Shown here: in pieces, positions 44,142-53,170 of the stretch
Position numbering within the stretch: the first letter of the stretch is position 1
Layout of the letters: every line of letters begins with the position of its first letter
Origin: Spartobacteria bacterium
Lineage (GTDB): Bacteria > Verrucomicrobiota > Verrucomicrobiia > Chthoniobacterales > UBA10450
DNA length: 64,000 nt
Direction of reading: 5' to 3'
Assembly: GCA_003169975.1 (NCBI GenBank)
Contig: PNAA01000033.1
Span: 1-64,000, forward strand
Notes under the pieces: generated by a model
The model's input: only the letters and a program-made list of their open reading frames with translations
Told to the model about the DNA's origin: nothing
The model's database searches: none
Position numbers and translations under genes: made by a program

Positions 44142-45116
44142 TCACTCCGGAAAAATCGGCGTCCCGGTTTCGCGTGTCAATTCACGGAAGCGCGCGATCG
44201 TGCGCAGGGTGATCGCGCCGGGCTTCCCGTTCCCGATGGTGCGGCCATCGACTTTGATCATCGGGATGACCTCCGCCGCCGTTCCGGTGAGGAAGGCTTC
44301 GTCGGCGATGTAGAGATCGTGGCGCGTCACCTCGGGCTCGGAAATTTTGATCCCGAATTCCGCGGCGATGTCGAAGACCACCGAGCGCGTGATGCCGCGC
44401 AGCGCACCGGCGGAAATCGGCGGCGTCATGATCTGGCCGCGCTTGACGAGGAAGACGTTATCCGCGGTGCACTCGGCGACATTGCCGGCGTCATTCAGCA
44501 TGAGGGCTTCGTCGGCGTTAGCGAGGTTCGCCTCGATCCGGGCGAGGACGTTGTTCAGGTAATTCAGCGACTTGATCGCGGGATTCAAGGTCGCCGGTCC
44601 CATCCGCCGGGTCGGTACCGTGACCACAGTCAGGCCGCTGCGATAAATCTCCTCGGGATACAGCGCGATCGTCGAGGCGATGATGATCACGCTGGGCCGC
44701 TTACAATGGATCGGGTTGAGGCCGAGGTTGCCGACGCCGCGGGTCACGATCAAGCGGACGTAACCGTCGCGCAGACCATTTTGCCGGATGGTTTCGAGCA
44801 GCGCCTCATCCATCTCCGAGCGCGACATCGGGATATCGATGCAGATGGAGCCGGCTGATTCCCAGAGTCGGTCCAGGTGTTCCTCCATGCGAAAGACGCG
44901 GCCGTTGTAAAAGCGAATGCCTTCAAAAACGCCATCGCCGTAGAGCAGGCCGTGATCGAAAACCGAGACCTTGGCGTCGGCCTGGTCGAAAAATTCGCCA
45001 TCGATATAGATCTGCAGAGATTTCGTGGCCGAAGTTTTCACCGCGGCTTTCTGCGCGGAATCGGATTTCATCGGGAGCGTCGCGACGGCGGTGGCTACAG
45101 CGTCTTTGGTTAGCAT
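44142..45116 (-). CDS. ilvE: Branched-chain amino-acid aminotransferase (class IV PLP)
   Basis: The 324-residue protein (ATG 45116; ATG 45134 adds six residues) is a fold type IV transaminase. YIDGEFFDQADAKVSVFDHG, LYGDGVFEGIRFYNG, PAIKSLNYLNNVLARIEA with the PLP Lys, and GNVAECTADNVFLVKRGQI match IlvE, which makes Leu, Ile and Val from their keto acids. D-amino acid transaminase and aminodeoxychorismate lyase are related, but length and FEGIR favour IlvE. A 30-residue Ala/Thr/Ser-rich extension precedes the domain. Confidence 0.88.
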   Translation of the reverse strand: MLTKDAVATAVATLPMKSDSAQKAAVKTSATKSLQIYIDGEFFDQADAKVSVFDHGLLYGDGVFEGIRFYNGRVFRMEEHLDRLWESAGSICIDIPMSRSEMDEALLETIRQNGLRDGYVRLIVTRGVGNLGLNPIHCKRPSVIIIASTIALYPEEIYRSGLTVVTVPTRRMGPATLNPAIKSLNYLNNVLARIEANLANADEALMLNDAGNVAECTADNVFLVKRGQIMTPPISAGALRGITRSVVFDIAAEFGIKISEPEVTRHDLYIADEAFLTGTAAEVIPMIKVDGRTIGNGKPGAITLRTIARFRELTRETGTPIFPE

Positions 45117-45146
45117 GAAAAAACTTCCGGTCATTCGGAAGCCAAT

Positions 45147-45833
45147 TCAAGCGGAGAATCGGTCCTGGAGGGCAAGCAAGCCGTCGACGATCCGCAGCGT
45201 GCGGTCGCCGCGCCGCGCGAGGTTGTTGTCGTGCGTCACGACGACGAGCGTTTTCTGGCGTTCCTGCGCCAGGCCGAGCAGGAGGTCCATGATCGCGTCG
45301 CCCGTCTTGGAGTCGAGGTTGCCGGTCGGTTCATCGGCGAAAATGATGTCGGGATCGTTCGTTAGGGCGCGGGCGATCGCGACCCGCTGCTGTTCGCCGC
45401 CGGAGAGCTCCGGCGGGAGATGGTTCTCCCGGTCGGCCAGCCCGACCGCCGCCAGACTTTTCGCGCAGGCTTCTTTCGCGGCGCGATGACCGATCATTCC
45501 CGGGAGCATGACATTCTCCAGCGCGGTCAATTCCGGGAGGAGAAAATAGCCTTGGAAAACAAAACCCATCTTCTGGTTGCGGAGTTTGGCCAGGGCCGAT
45601 TCGCCCCCGCGATAAAGCTTCTGGCCCTCAAACTCCACTTCGCCCGATTCCGGCCGCTCGAGCCCGGCCAGGGTGTAAAGCAGGGTCGTCTTCCCCGCGC
45701 CCGAGGCGCCGCAAAGGAAGATCGACTCGCCGTGCTGGACCTCCAGAGAAACTCCCCGCAGCACCTCGATCCGGCGCCGGCCGATCTGGAAAGAGCGGCG
45801 CAGGTCGCGCGCGACAAGTTGTGGAGGCGGCAT
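45147..45833 (-). CDS. lolD: ABC transporter ATPase, LolD/MacB type
   Basis: The 228-residue ATPase has Walker A GASGAGKTTLLYTLAGLE, Q-loop VFQGYFLLPELTALENVMLP, signature LSGGEQQRVAIARAL, Walker B DIIFADEPTGNLDS and VVVTHDNNLA. LPELTALENVMLP and the size fit LolD, which extracts lipoproteins from the inner membrane, or a related MacB/FtsE-type pump. No LolC/LolE permease is adjacent. The next gene, ilvE, begins 31 bases on and is functionally unrelated. Motif at 45359. Confidence 0.85.
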   Translation of the reverse strand: MPPPQLVARDLRRSFQIGRRRIEVLRGVSLEVQHGESIFLCGASGAGKTTLLYTLAGLERPESGEVEFEGQKLYRGGESALAKLRNQKMGFVFQGYFLLPELTALENVMLPGMIGHRAAKEACAKSLAAVGLADRENHLPPELSGGEQQRVAIARALTNDPDIIFADEPTGNLDSKTGDAIMDLLLGLAQERQKTLVVVTHDNNLARRGDRTLRIVDGLLALQDRFSA

Positions 45834-45970
45834 CGGGCAGCATCATTGGCCAACTCGGCGATGGCCGCAAGGGAGAGGCGCGCATCGAGCAACCATCGAC
45901 GCGCAAAGGCGGCTCCCACATTTTGAAGAATCAAAATCGCCGCGCGGCGAATTCTGTTAACAGACTTTCG

Positions 45971-46747
45971 TTAGGCCAAACCGAGCGTCACCAAGGTCGG
46001 CTCGTCGACCGCGGAAGTGACCTCCAAACCGTTATCCCGCTGAAAAGCCACCAAGGCGGCGCGCGTCTGCGGCCCGATCAAGCCGTCGATCGGGCCGTCA
46101 TAATATCCCTGGTCGCGGAGAGCCAATTGCACGTTTTCGAGCACCTGGCCGGGGGCGAGATCGTTGTAGCCGTAGATCGGCTCATCGTAGGAGTAACTGT
46201 TGTAGAGCGGGCTATAGCCATAGGCCGGATACCAATACCCGGCGTCCCAATAAAAGTAGCCGCCGCCGAAGAAGACGAAAGTCGTGTGGTAATGACTCCT
46301 CCACCAGTTGCGATCGTGCGGCACGCGGCTGACGCGGCTCCGCGCGACGGTGAAGCTGTTACGATCAAAGCTGCCGTTGCCGCGATTCCGTCGCGCCGAC
46401 ACTTGCGAATTCGTCCGGCCACGGTTGACGGCTTGGTTCCGATTGTTCGCCTGGTTCACCACCGGCGTGCGCGGGCGATTCCGTCCGGCGAAATCCGCCT
46501 CGCTTCGCGCCGTCTGGTGCTGCACCGGGGCCACCGTGCGCGGCGTCCGCGCCACCGTGCGTTGGACCGGCGCCACTCTGCGCTGCGTCTGTTGGACCGG
46601 TTGCCGCACGGCCTGCTGGGGGCGGTGCGCGGCGGCGGCTTGGACCTGGTGTTTACGCTTCTTGAGATTGTCGTTGTCGTTATCGGCCCGCACCACCTGC
46701 GCCAGGGGCAGGGAGAGGATGACCGCTAAGAAGAGGAGTTTTTTCAT
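45971..46747 (-). CDS. Exported protein with peptidoglycan-binding domain, copy 1
   Basis: The 258-residue protein begins MKKLLFLAVILSLPLAQVVR (signal peptide). A basic Gln/Arg/Asn/Val-rich low-complexity region (about 30-130) is followed by a Tyr/Gly/Trp-rich stretch (FVFFGGGYFYWDAGYWYPAY) and a C-terminal PG_binding_1 domain (VQLALRDQGYYDGPIDGLIG, PQTRAALVAFQRDNG). It probably sits in the periplasm on peptidoglycan. Its TAA stop is part of an iterated motif. A shorter paralogue follows at 46901. Confidence 0.82.
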   Translation of the reverse strand: MKKLLFLAVILSLPLAQVVRADNDNDNLKKRKHQVQAAAAHRPQQAVRQPVQQTQRRVAPVQRTVARTPRTVAPVQHQTARSEADFAGRNRPRTPVVNQANNRNQAVNRGRTNSQVSARRNRGNGSFDRNSFTVARSRVSRVPHDRNWWRSHYHTTFVFFGGGYFYWDAGYWYPAYGYSPLYNSYSYDEPIYGYNDLAPGQVLENVQLALRDQGYYDGPIDGLIGPQTRAALVAFQRDNGLEVTSAVDEPTLVTLGLA

Positions 46748-46849
46748 AATTTGTTGCCTTGTGGATTCGACTCGTTCGACCCGGGGTTTATTCAAAGACG
46801 AGATGATCGATGGCACACTCGTGGTTCCAGTGTTGCGGCAAAAGCAGCC

Positions 46850-46877
46850 GCCGCGTGGAGGATTTCCTCCACGCGGC
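46850..46877 (-). terminator. 13-base perfect hairpin downstream of the copy 2 gene
   Basis: GCCGCGTGGAGGA (46850-46862) and its complement (46865-46877) flank a two-base loop. Read on the minus strand it lies 24 bases after the stop of the gene at 46901, and GCTTTTGCC follows within 10 bases, so a rho-independent terminator is plausible though the T-run is short. Confidence 0.6.
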
Positions 46878-46900
46878 GCAGCGCATCCAATCGAACGTCG

Positions 46901-47422
46901 TTAGGCCAAGCCGAGCGTGACCAGCGTAGGCTCATCCACTGCGGAGGTCACAACCAGGCCGTGGCTCTTCTGGTAACGGGCCAGCGCGGCGCGCGTTTGC
47001 GGGCCAATCAGGCCGTCGATCGCGCCGCGGTAGTAGCCCTGATCGCGCAAGGCCACCTGGACATTCTCGATCACCTGGCCGGGGGCGTAATTGTTATACC
47101 CGTAGATCGGACCATCATAGGGGTAGGTCGAATAATACGGATCGTAGCCGAAGGCCGGATACCAGTATCCGCCCCACCAATAGTAATAGCCGCCGCCGAA
47201 GAGGACGAAACGGGTGTGCGGAAAACGCGCGATCCACCAGGCACGGCCATGCCGGATGCGGATGACATTCCGGTTGGCGACCGCGAAGCTATTGCGATCG
47301 AAATGATGGACCGCGGCGGCCCGTTCTTGCACTCGAGGACGCCGTCTGCGGGCGGGATCCGCCTGGGCGCCCTGTGTCAGCGCCAAGGCCAGGATGACAA
47401 ATCCAAGTATTAATCTTTTCAT
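46901..47422 (-). CDS. Exported protein with peptidoglycan-binding domain, copy 2
   Basis: The 173-residue product has signal peptide MKRLILGFVILALALTQGAQA, a shorter basic linker, the aromatic/Gly stretch FVLFGGGYYYWWGGYWYPAF and a PG_binding_1 domain ending TSAVDEPTLVTLGLA, identical in its last 15 residues to copy 1. It ends with TAA within an iterated motif (46898-46906), as does copy 1. A tandem duplication with the low-complexity linker shortened or expanded. Function unknown; an envelope structural role is inferred. Confidence 0.82.
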   Translation of the reverse strand: MKRLILGFVILALALTQGAQADPARRRRPRVQERAAAVHHFDRNSFAVANRNVIRIRHGRAWWIARFPHTRFVLFGGGYYYWWGGYWYPAFGYDPYYSTYPYDGPIYGYNNYAPGQVIENVQVALRDQGYYRGAIDGLIGPQTRAALARYQKSHGLVVTSAVDEPTLVTLGLA

Positions 47423-47468
47423 AATAAAGACTCCTTCTTTTCTGACTTAGACATTCCGGGCACGCCAA

Positions 47469-47954
47469 TTATTCAAACACCTCGGACGCAGCGTTAATTC
47501 CCTCCGACCCACCGAGTTGGCGGATGGCTTCGAAGAGAACGATGGCCACGGCGGTGGCCAGATTGAGACTGCGCGTCCCGTGCATCGGGATAGTCAACAG
47601 GTGGTCGGCGTTCGCCTGCAGGAGCGCTTCGGGAAGGCCCTTGGTCTCGCGTCCGAAAACCAGAAAATCGCCGAGCTGAAACTTGATCGCGTGATAAGGG
47701 CGGGGCGATTTCGTGGTCAGGTAAAAATAGCGCGCGCCCGGATCCTGCGCCGCTTGCAGTTCACCGAATGAATTCCAAAATCGGACGTCGACCTCCGCCC
47801 AATAATCGAGGCCGGCCCGCTTCAAGGTGCGATCGTCGGTCGAGAAACCGAGTGGCCTAACGAGATGCAGGATCGAGCGCGTCGCGAGGCAGAGCCGTCC
47901 GATGTTGCCGGTATTCGGCGGAATCTCCGGCTCGACCAGGACGACGTTAAACAT
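47469..47954 (-). CDS. trmL: tRNA (cytidine/uridine 2'-O)-methyltransferase TrmL
   Basis: The 161-residue SPOUT enzyme methylates the ribose of wobble nucleotide 34 of tRNA-Leu isoacceptors. VLVEPEIPPNTGNIGRLCLA, LVRPLGFSTDDRTLKRAGLD, LVFGRETKGLP and IPMHGTRSLNLATAVAIVLFE are its motifs, the last forming the deep trefoil knot. Length is normal. Motif at 47855. Confidence 0.93.
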   Translation of the reverse strand: MFNVVLVEPEIPPNTGNIGRLCLATRSILHLVRPLGFSTDDRTLKRAGLDYWAEVDVRFWNSFGELQAAQDPGARYFYLTTKSPRPYHAIKFQLGDFLVFGRETKGLPEALLQANADHLLTIPMHGTRSLNLATAVAIVLFEAIRQLGGSEGINAASEVFE

Positions 47955-47966
47955 CTGCTTTGTAGC

Positions 47967-48025
47967 GGTGCTCTAAGAGCGCCGATTCCCGGTCGCGGCG
48001 GAGATTCGGCGGTCATAGACCGCCG
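47967..48025. repeat. Two palindromes with 3-base loops before trmL
   Basis: GGTGCTC-TAA-GAGCGCC (47967-47983, one mismatch) and CGGCGGTC-ATA-GACCGCCG (48007-48025, perfect), the first preceded by GTAGC and the second followed by GCTACAACTAC. The latter flank matches the repeat at 15475. They lie between the transaldolase stop and the trmL start. Confidence 0.7.
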
Positions 48026-48031
48026 CTACAA

Positions 48032-49021
48032 CTACAACTTCGAAGCGACGAATTTCTCCAGCTTCACGATATCCGCCGCGAACTTGCGGATGCCTTCCGC
48101 AGTTTTTTCCGTCGCCATCGCGTTATCGTTGAAGAGATAGCGGAACTTCTTCTCGTCCATCTCCAGTCGTTCGAGGGCCGCATCCTTCGATCGATTCGGA
48201 CCAATCTTGCGCTCGATCGGCTCGTAGGAATGACTCAGTTTGTCGAGAAGATCGGGACTGATCGTGAGCAAATCGCAACCGGCCAGTTCGAGAATCTGGC
48301 TCACGTTGCGGAAGCTCGCGCCCATCACTTCGGTCTTGTAGCCGAACTTCTTGTAGTAGGTGTAAATCTCCTTCACCGATTGCACTCCCGGATCCTCCGC
48401 GCCCGTGTACTCGCGTTTGTTCGCCGCCTTGTACCAATCGTAAATCCGGCCGACGAAGGGCGAGATGAGTTCAATGCCGGCTTCTGCGCAACGCACGGCC
48501 TGGGGCAATGAAAACATCAATGTCAGGTTGCAATTGATGCCTTCCTTTTCCAACACTTCGCCCGCGGCGATCCCTTCCCAGGTCGAGGCGATCTTGATCA
48601 GGATGCGCTCCTTCGGGATGCCGCGTTTTTCATAGAGTTTGATCAACTGGCGGCCTTTGTTGATCGAGCCTTCCACGTCGAAGGAAAGCCGCGCGTCCGT
48701 CTCGGTCGAAACGCGGCCGGGCACGATGTCGAGAATTTCGCAGCCAAACTGCACGAGCAAATGATCGATCACATCTTCGATCTGGGCCGCCCCGCTCAGG
48801 CCGGAATTTTTCTGATCCGCCAGGACCTTGTCGAGAAGATGAAAATACTGCTCGTTCTGCGTCGCCGCGTAAATGAGACTCGGGTTCGTGGTCGCGTCCC
48901 GCGGCTGGAATTCGCTGATCGATTCGAAATCCCCCGTGTCGGCGACGACGACCGTGATTTTTTTCAATTGCTCGAGCTGGCTGAGCTTGGTTTTTTCTTC
49001 TTCGGCGACGGCAGTACTCAT
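48032..49021 (-). CDS. tal: Transaldolase
   Basis: The 329-residue class I aldolase moves a dihydroxyacetone unit in the pentose phosphate pathway. [20 protein letters not shown] and [14 protein letters not shown] open the barrel; [20 protein letters not shown] carries the Schiff-base Lys; [15 protein letters not shown] and [14 protein letters not shown] follow. Length and the long form are those of TalA/TalB. Divergent from the glycan-export permease gene. Confidence 0.94.
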   Translation of the reverse strand: MSTAVAEEEKTKLSQLEQLKKITVVVADTGDFESISEFQPRDATTNPSLIYAATQNEQYFHLLDKVLADQKNSGLSGAAQIEDVIDHLLVQFGCEILDIVPGRVSTETDARLSFDVEGSINKGRQLIKLYEKRGIPKERILIKIASTWEGIAAGEVLEKEGINCNLTLMFSLPQAVRCAEAGIELISPFVGRIYDWYKAANKREYTGAEDPGVQSVKEIYTYYKKFGYKTEVMGASFRNVSQILELAGCDLLTISPDLLDKLSHSYEPIERKIGPNRSKDAALERLEMDEKKFRYLFNDNAMATEKTAEGIRKFAADIVKLEKFVASKL

Positions 49022-49120
49022 GTCGTAAAATTACGGCCCAACGCGGCACATCACAATCTCAAAGTCGCGCACACCGGCGATTGTCAGGCGGCGTTTTCCC
49101 GCTACACTCGGCGCGCGATC

Positions 49121-49951
49121 ATGACCACTGCGCCGCCCGAATTGCTCATCGAAGCCGGCCACACCGAGCGCAATTACTGGCGCGACCTCTTCCGCTATCG
49201 CGAGCTGTTTTATTTCCTCGCCTGGCGCGATGTGCTTGTGCGCTACAAGCAAACCGTCATCGGCATTCTCTGGGCGGTGATCCGACCGCTGCTCACGATG
49301 ACCGTCTTTACTTTCGTCTTCAGCTGCATCGCGAAGCTGCCTTCCGGCGGCATCCCCTATCCCGTGATGGTCTTAGCCGCGATGTTGCCCTGGCAACTCT
49401 TCGCCACCTCGCTCAGCGAAGGCAGCGGCAGCCTCATCAACAACGCCAATCTCATCTCGAAAGTCTATTTCCCGCGCCTCATCGTGCCGGCCAGCGCGGT
49501 CATCGTTTCGTTCGTTGATTTCGCGATCTCGATGGTCCTGCTCGGCGTGCTCATGGCGATCTACCACGTCTGGCCGGGCTGGCCGGTGCTCATGCTGCCG
49601 GTCTTTACTGTTCTCGCGCTCCTCGCCTCGGCTGGCGCGGGTATCTGGCTCGCTGCCTTGAATCTGAAATACCGCGACTTCCGTTACGTCGTGCCCTTCA
49701 TCGTTCAGTTCGGCCTCTATGTTTCACCGGTCGGTTTCAGCAGCGCGATCGTCCCGGAAAAATGGCGAACCCTTTACGCCTTTAACCCGATGGTCGGCGT
49801 AATCGACGGCTTCCGCTGGGCAATTTCTAACGGTCGCAGCGCCTTCCCCCAGCAGAGCCTGCTCCTCTCGCTCATCACAATTGCCATTCTCCTCGTCAGC
49901 GGCATTTGGTATTTTCGCAAAACGGAACGGACCTTTGCGGACGTGATCTGA
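49121..49951 (+). CDS. ABC-2 type polysaccharide/LPS exporter permease (Wzm-like)
   Basis: The 276-residue inner-membrane protein starts MTTAPPELLIEAGHTERNYW at 49121 (the frame opens at 48761 inside the transaldolase gene). It has six helices and the family signatures LFRYRELFYFLAWRDVLVRY and YKQTVIGILWAVIRPLL near the N-terminus, and VPEKWRTLYAFNPMVGVID near the C-terminus. Such permeases export O-antigen or capsule chains with a Wzt-type ATPase. No ATPase gene is in the locus. It begins the surface-glycan cluster. Confidence 0.9.
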   Translation: MTTAPPELLIEAGHTERNYWRDLFRYRELFYFLAWRDVLVRYKQTVIGILWAVIRPLLTMTVFTFVFSCIAKLPSGGIPYPVMVLAAMLPWQLFATSLSEGSGSLINNANLISKVYFPRLIVPASAVIVSFVDFAISMVLLGVLMAIYHVWPGWPVLMLPVFTVLALLASAGAGIWLAALNLKYRDFRYVVPFIVQFGLYVSPVGFSSAIVPEKWRTLYAFNPMVGVIDGFRWAISNGRSAFPQQSLLLSLITIAILLVSGIWYFRKTERTFADVI

Positions 49952-49981
49952 CGATCGGTCAGTTTCGCCGCTCTCGCGCCC

Positions 49982-50968
49982 GTGAACTCTTCCACTCCGC
50001 TTCTTTCGTTCTGCATTCCGACCCGCAACCGGGCCGAATTTCTGCGCGAATTGCTCGAGAGCATCGCGCCACAGGCAACGCCGGAAGTGGAGGTGGTGAT
50101 CTCGGATGACGGCTCGACCGATGATACCAGGATGGTGATCGAGTCTTTCCGCACCCGTCTTCCACAACTTTCCGCCCACCGGGTCGATCCGCCGCTGCGC
50201 TACGATCGCAACTTGCTCCACGTCGTCTCCATGGCGCGCGGCAAATATTGCTGGCTCTTCGGCGACGACGACCGGCTGGAGCCGGGCGGCCTCGCCGCGG
50301 TCCTGGAGGCGCTCGAGGCCGAACCAGACCTGACCGGCCTAACGACCGACCGCGTTTCCTACGACAGCGCGCTGGCCCACCGGCTTCCGGTGCGCGCCTT
50401 GAAGCAGCAGCAGAGCGCGCTTTTCCGCGATGCCGATGAAGCTTTCCTCCGATTGCTCGACCGACTGGGCTTTCTCTCCTGCCAAATCGTCAACCGCGCC
50501 ATCTGGAACGAAATCGTCAGGCGGGAAAACCTGGAACCGTATTTCACCGGCTATGTGCAGCTCTATGTCATCGCCCGCATGCTCGTGCAGGCCCCGCGCT
50601 GGCAGTTCCTCGCCCAACCCAGCGTCGCCTTTCGCGCCGACAACGATTCCTTCCGCGCCCTCGGGCAGTTCGGCCGTTTGCAGATGGATGTCTGCGGTTA
50701 CGAGACGATCGTGGGCAACGTCTTCGGTCGGGACTCGCGGCTTTATCACGAGGCCATGGCCGAGGTCGCTCGCACTCATGCGCGACACCACATCGTAACG
50801 GCGAAGCGCGCCGGCGCCCCGCTCTCGTTTTTTCGGCAGGCGCTCGGGCTTTGCGTGCAACACTACGGGCGCTACGCCAGCTTTTGGCTGCATACTTTTC
50901 CTGTCCTCATCATGCCGCGATCGATCATGCTCTTCATGCGAAGCTGGTATCAACGTTTACGCCCCTAG
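49982..50968 (+). CDS. Glycosyltransferase family 2
   Basis: GTG start; 328 residues. LLSFCIPTRNRAEFLRELLE and VEVVISDDGSTDDTRMVIES are the GT-A nucleotide-sugar motifs, and YCWLFGDDDRLEPGGL carries the metal-binding DxD. The C-terminal part is helical and aromatic with no obvious membrane span. It transfers a sugar onto a surface glycan; the sugar is unknown. It is 30 bases after the permease gene. Motif at 50337. Confidence 0.88.
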   Translation: MNSSTPLLSFCIPTRNRAEFLRELLESIAPQATPEVEVVISDDGSTDDTRMVIESFRTRLPQLSAHRVDPPLRYDRNLLHVVSMARGKYCWLFGDDDRLEPGGLAAVLEALEAEPDLTGLTTDRVSYDSALAHRLPVRALKQQQSALFRDADEAFLRLLDRLGFLSCQIVNRAIWNEIVRRENLEPYFTGYVQLYVIARMLVQAPRWQFLAQPSVAFRADNDSFRALGQFGRLQMDVCGYETIVGNVFGRDSRLYHEAMAEVARTHARHHIVTAKRAGAPLSFFRQALGLCVQHYGRYASFWLHTFPVLIMPRSIMLFMRSWYQRLRP

Positions 50969-50971
50969 CAG

Positions 50972-51787
50972 ATGGACAAGGCCATCGTGGGTGTTTGCTG
51001 CGATGCGCGGCAACGACGCATTCTTGAAGTCACCTTTCCGTCCTGGCGCGAGTACGGAAAACGGCACGGCTTGCCCGTGATCGTTCTGGAGCGTTCCCAT
51101 GCGGGCGAGGATTTCTATTGGAACAAGCACCTGCTCTACCGCGTCCCGGAGCTGCGCGCGGCGCAGCGACTCCTCTTTCTCGACAACGACGTCTTCGTGA
51201 ATCCAAACGCCGGGCCCCTGCTCGAAGAGTGGGATTCGCCGTTGATCGGTGCCACCGCGGAGAGCACGCAGGCCGGCTGGTCGCCAGAATTCATCGCTCG
51301 CTATTACGCTGAGTATGCGGTCGATCAGTCTTCGCCGGTGCCGGACCTGCAAATCATCAACACCGGCGTGCTCGTGATCCCGCGCGAACAGGCCGAATTT
51401 CTCGAGTGCGTCTACCAGCGCTGGCGAGAGCGAAAGAACGCTCGGGAGAAGTCGGCGGCGAAGTCGAGAGACCCGTTCGTTCACGCCGCCGATCAGCCGC
51501 ACGTTTCCTACGCCCTCCAGGCGGAACACCGCTCGAAAGACTTCGGCCCGTGCTCCAACACCCTCTGGTGGCATTGGTATCGTCAACATATTAGTTCCCG
51601 ACAAATGCCCTTTCTTCTCCGTTCCAAGGCGGCTGCCCTAACGAGCGGCCGGATCCCGAGAAAGCTTTGGCGCGCTCTCTTTCGTCGGGAGCGCGCCACT
51701 TTCGCTCGCGGGCTGGCGAGCGCCGATTTCCTGCATGTAGCCGGCAGCAAGTCTTCGCTTTTTCTCGGGGAGGGCTGCTGCCAGTGA
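50972..51787 (+). CDS. GT-A type glycosyltransferase or glycan-modifying protein
   Basis: The 271-residue protein has a Rossmann-like start (DKAIVGVCCDARQRRILEVT), then RLLFLDNDVFVNPNAGPLLE with a DxD-like metal site, and QIINTGVLVIPREQAEFLE, the layout of GT8-like and related transferases with a partly unusual sequence. It is 3 bases from the previous stop and overlaps the next gene's GTG by 4 bases, so one operon. The acceptor is unknown. Motif at 51637. Confidence 0.75.
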   Translation: MDKAIVGVCCDARQRRILEVTFPSWREYGKRHGLPVIVLERSHAGEDFYWNKHLLYRVPELRAAQRLLFLDNDVFVNPNAGPLLEEWDSPLIGATAESTQAGWSPEFIARYYAEYAVDQSSPVPDLQIINTGVLVIPREQAEFLECVYQRWRERKNAREKSAAKSRDPFVHAADQPHVSYALQAEHRSKDFGPCSNTLWWHWYRQHISSRQMPFLLRSKAAALTSGRIPRKLWRALFRRERATFARGLASADFLHVAGSKSSLFLGEGCCQ

Positions 51788-52479
51788 CCGCGATGTGGCT
51801 CACGCGGCTGCGAGTGCAGCTCAAGAATGTGCTTCCCAGAGAATCGCTGCCGTATCGTCTGGGGCATCACTGCTATCAATTATTGGTCAGGGTTCAGAAT
51901 GTGTTCCTCCGCCAAGATCCTCCGCGCGAGATCTCGGACAACTCGATCTTCATCCGCGAAGAAGAGATGTCGATGTGCTCGATTTTCCCCAAAGAAATTC
52001 TCGACCTGACGATCGAGCTTTTCCGTCCACGGTCGGTTCTGGATGTCGGCTGCGGGACTGGGATCAGCCTCGACTACTTCAAGAACAAAGGAATTTCCGT
52101 CCGCGGTTTGGAAGGTTCGGCGTTGGCCATTTCCAAAGCGCGCAACGCCCCGCTGATCCGACAGCATGATCTGAACGAACCCATCAATCTCGAAGAACGC
52201 TTCGACCTGGTTTGGTGTTTCGAGGTCGCCGAGCACATTCACCCGAATTACGTCGGAGCGCTGCTGGCCACCCTGACGAATCACGCCGACCGCATCGTTC
52301 TCTCCGCCGCGCGGCCCGGCCAAGGCGGCCTGGGTCACTTGAACGAGCAACCTCCCGATTACTGGATAGGGCGGATGAAAGAGCACGGCTTCGCGCTCGG
52401 CCACGAGACCGACAGATATCGCGAACTGCCGGACCACTTCGCAGAAAACATCCTCGTATTTGAGCGCTTCAGGGCTTGA
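51784..52479 (+). CDS. SAM-dependent methyltransferase
   Basis: The 231-residue protein starts at a GTG overlapping the previous stop (GTGA); ATG 51793 is also possible. SVLDVGCGTGISLDYFKNKG is SAM motif I and FDLVWCFEVAEHIHPNYVGA the acidic/post motif. The last 11 bases overlap the convergent methyltransferase gene. Fifty-three bases of its 3' end (52402-52454) recur exactly at 55283-55335. Likely an O-methylation of a surface sugar. Confidence 0.85.
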   Translation: MTAMWLTRLRVQLKNVLPRESLPYRLGHHCYQLLVRVQNVFLRQDPPREISDNSIFIREEEMSMCSIFPKEILDLTIELFRPRSVLDVGCGTGISLDYFKNKGISVRGLEGSALAISKARNAPLIRQHDLNEPINLEERFDLVWCFEVAEHIHPNYVGALLATLTNHADRIVLSAARPGQGGLGHLNEQPPDYWIGRMKEHGFALGHETDRYRELPDHFAENILVFERFRA

Positions 52480-53170
52480 AGCGACGCCCTTCATTGCCGG
52501 GGCTCGGTTTCTGCGCGACGACTAGGAACTGATTCCCGAAGAGTGGCCACAATCCAGGCATCGCGAGGTAGATCTTTATAAGACTCTGAGGATACTCGCG
52601 CGCTTTCACCATTGTGTAGGGCAGGAAACGATCCACACTTTTGATGACTTCGAAGCCGCGGTTCGTTAATCCTTCGCCGAGCGAAACCTCGGTGAGGGGT
52701 AGATGATGATCCCAGAAATCCCAATACGCGCCGGGGAGATACCGGACGTTGGGTCCCAGCGCAATCAACCGGCCCCCGTGGGCGAGGCCACGGAAAATCT
52801 CATCCAAGGTTCGTCCGAGAGACGCCTTGTCGGGCAGATGCTCGAAGAAATTGCTGGTGAAAACGACGTTCAAAGACTCCGGTTCCACCTGCCAGCGCGT
52901 CGCACAATCCTGGTGGAGAAACTGGACCGACGAATCCAAATGGCGCTGCGCATCTGGATTCAAGTCCATCGCTAATTTCTTCGCGCACCTGACTTCGTTA
53001 ATAAACTCTCCGTAACCGCAGCCGAGGTCCAAAACGGTGTCGGTGGATTTAACGAATTTCTGAAAAAACGCCCGGACAAGAACTTGCCAGACGCGCTTTC
53101 GGTAGGCGGCGGTTCCGGCGAACCGCGCTTCATAGATTCTCTGCAAATCGGCACCGCTATGCGCGCTCAT
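52469..53170 (-). CDS. SAM-dependent methyltransferase
   Basis: The 233-residue protein starts MSAHSGADLQRIYEARFAGT at 53170, 4 bases into the stop of the preceding glycosyltransferase. TVLDLGCGYGEFINEVRCAK is motif I and LNVVFTSNFFEHLPDKASLG the post motif. The frame upstream to 53293 overlaps the glycosyltransferase gene. Last of a three-gene minus-strand set (epimerase, glycosyltransferase, methyltransferase). Confidence 0.86.
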   Translation of the reverse strand: MSAHSGADLQRIYEARFAGTAAYRKRVWQVLVRAFFQKFVKSTDTVLDLGCGYGEFINEVRCAKKLAMDLNPDAQRHLDSSVQFLHQDCATRWQVEPESLNVVFTSNFFEHLPDKASLGRTLDEIFRGLAHGGRLIALGPNVRYLPGAYWDFWDHHLPLTEVSLGEGLTNRGFEVIKSVDRFLPYTMVKAREYPQSLIKIYLAMPGLWPLFGNQFLVVAQKPSPGNEGRRFKP

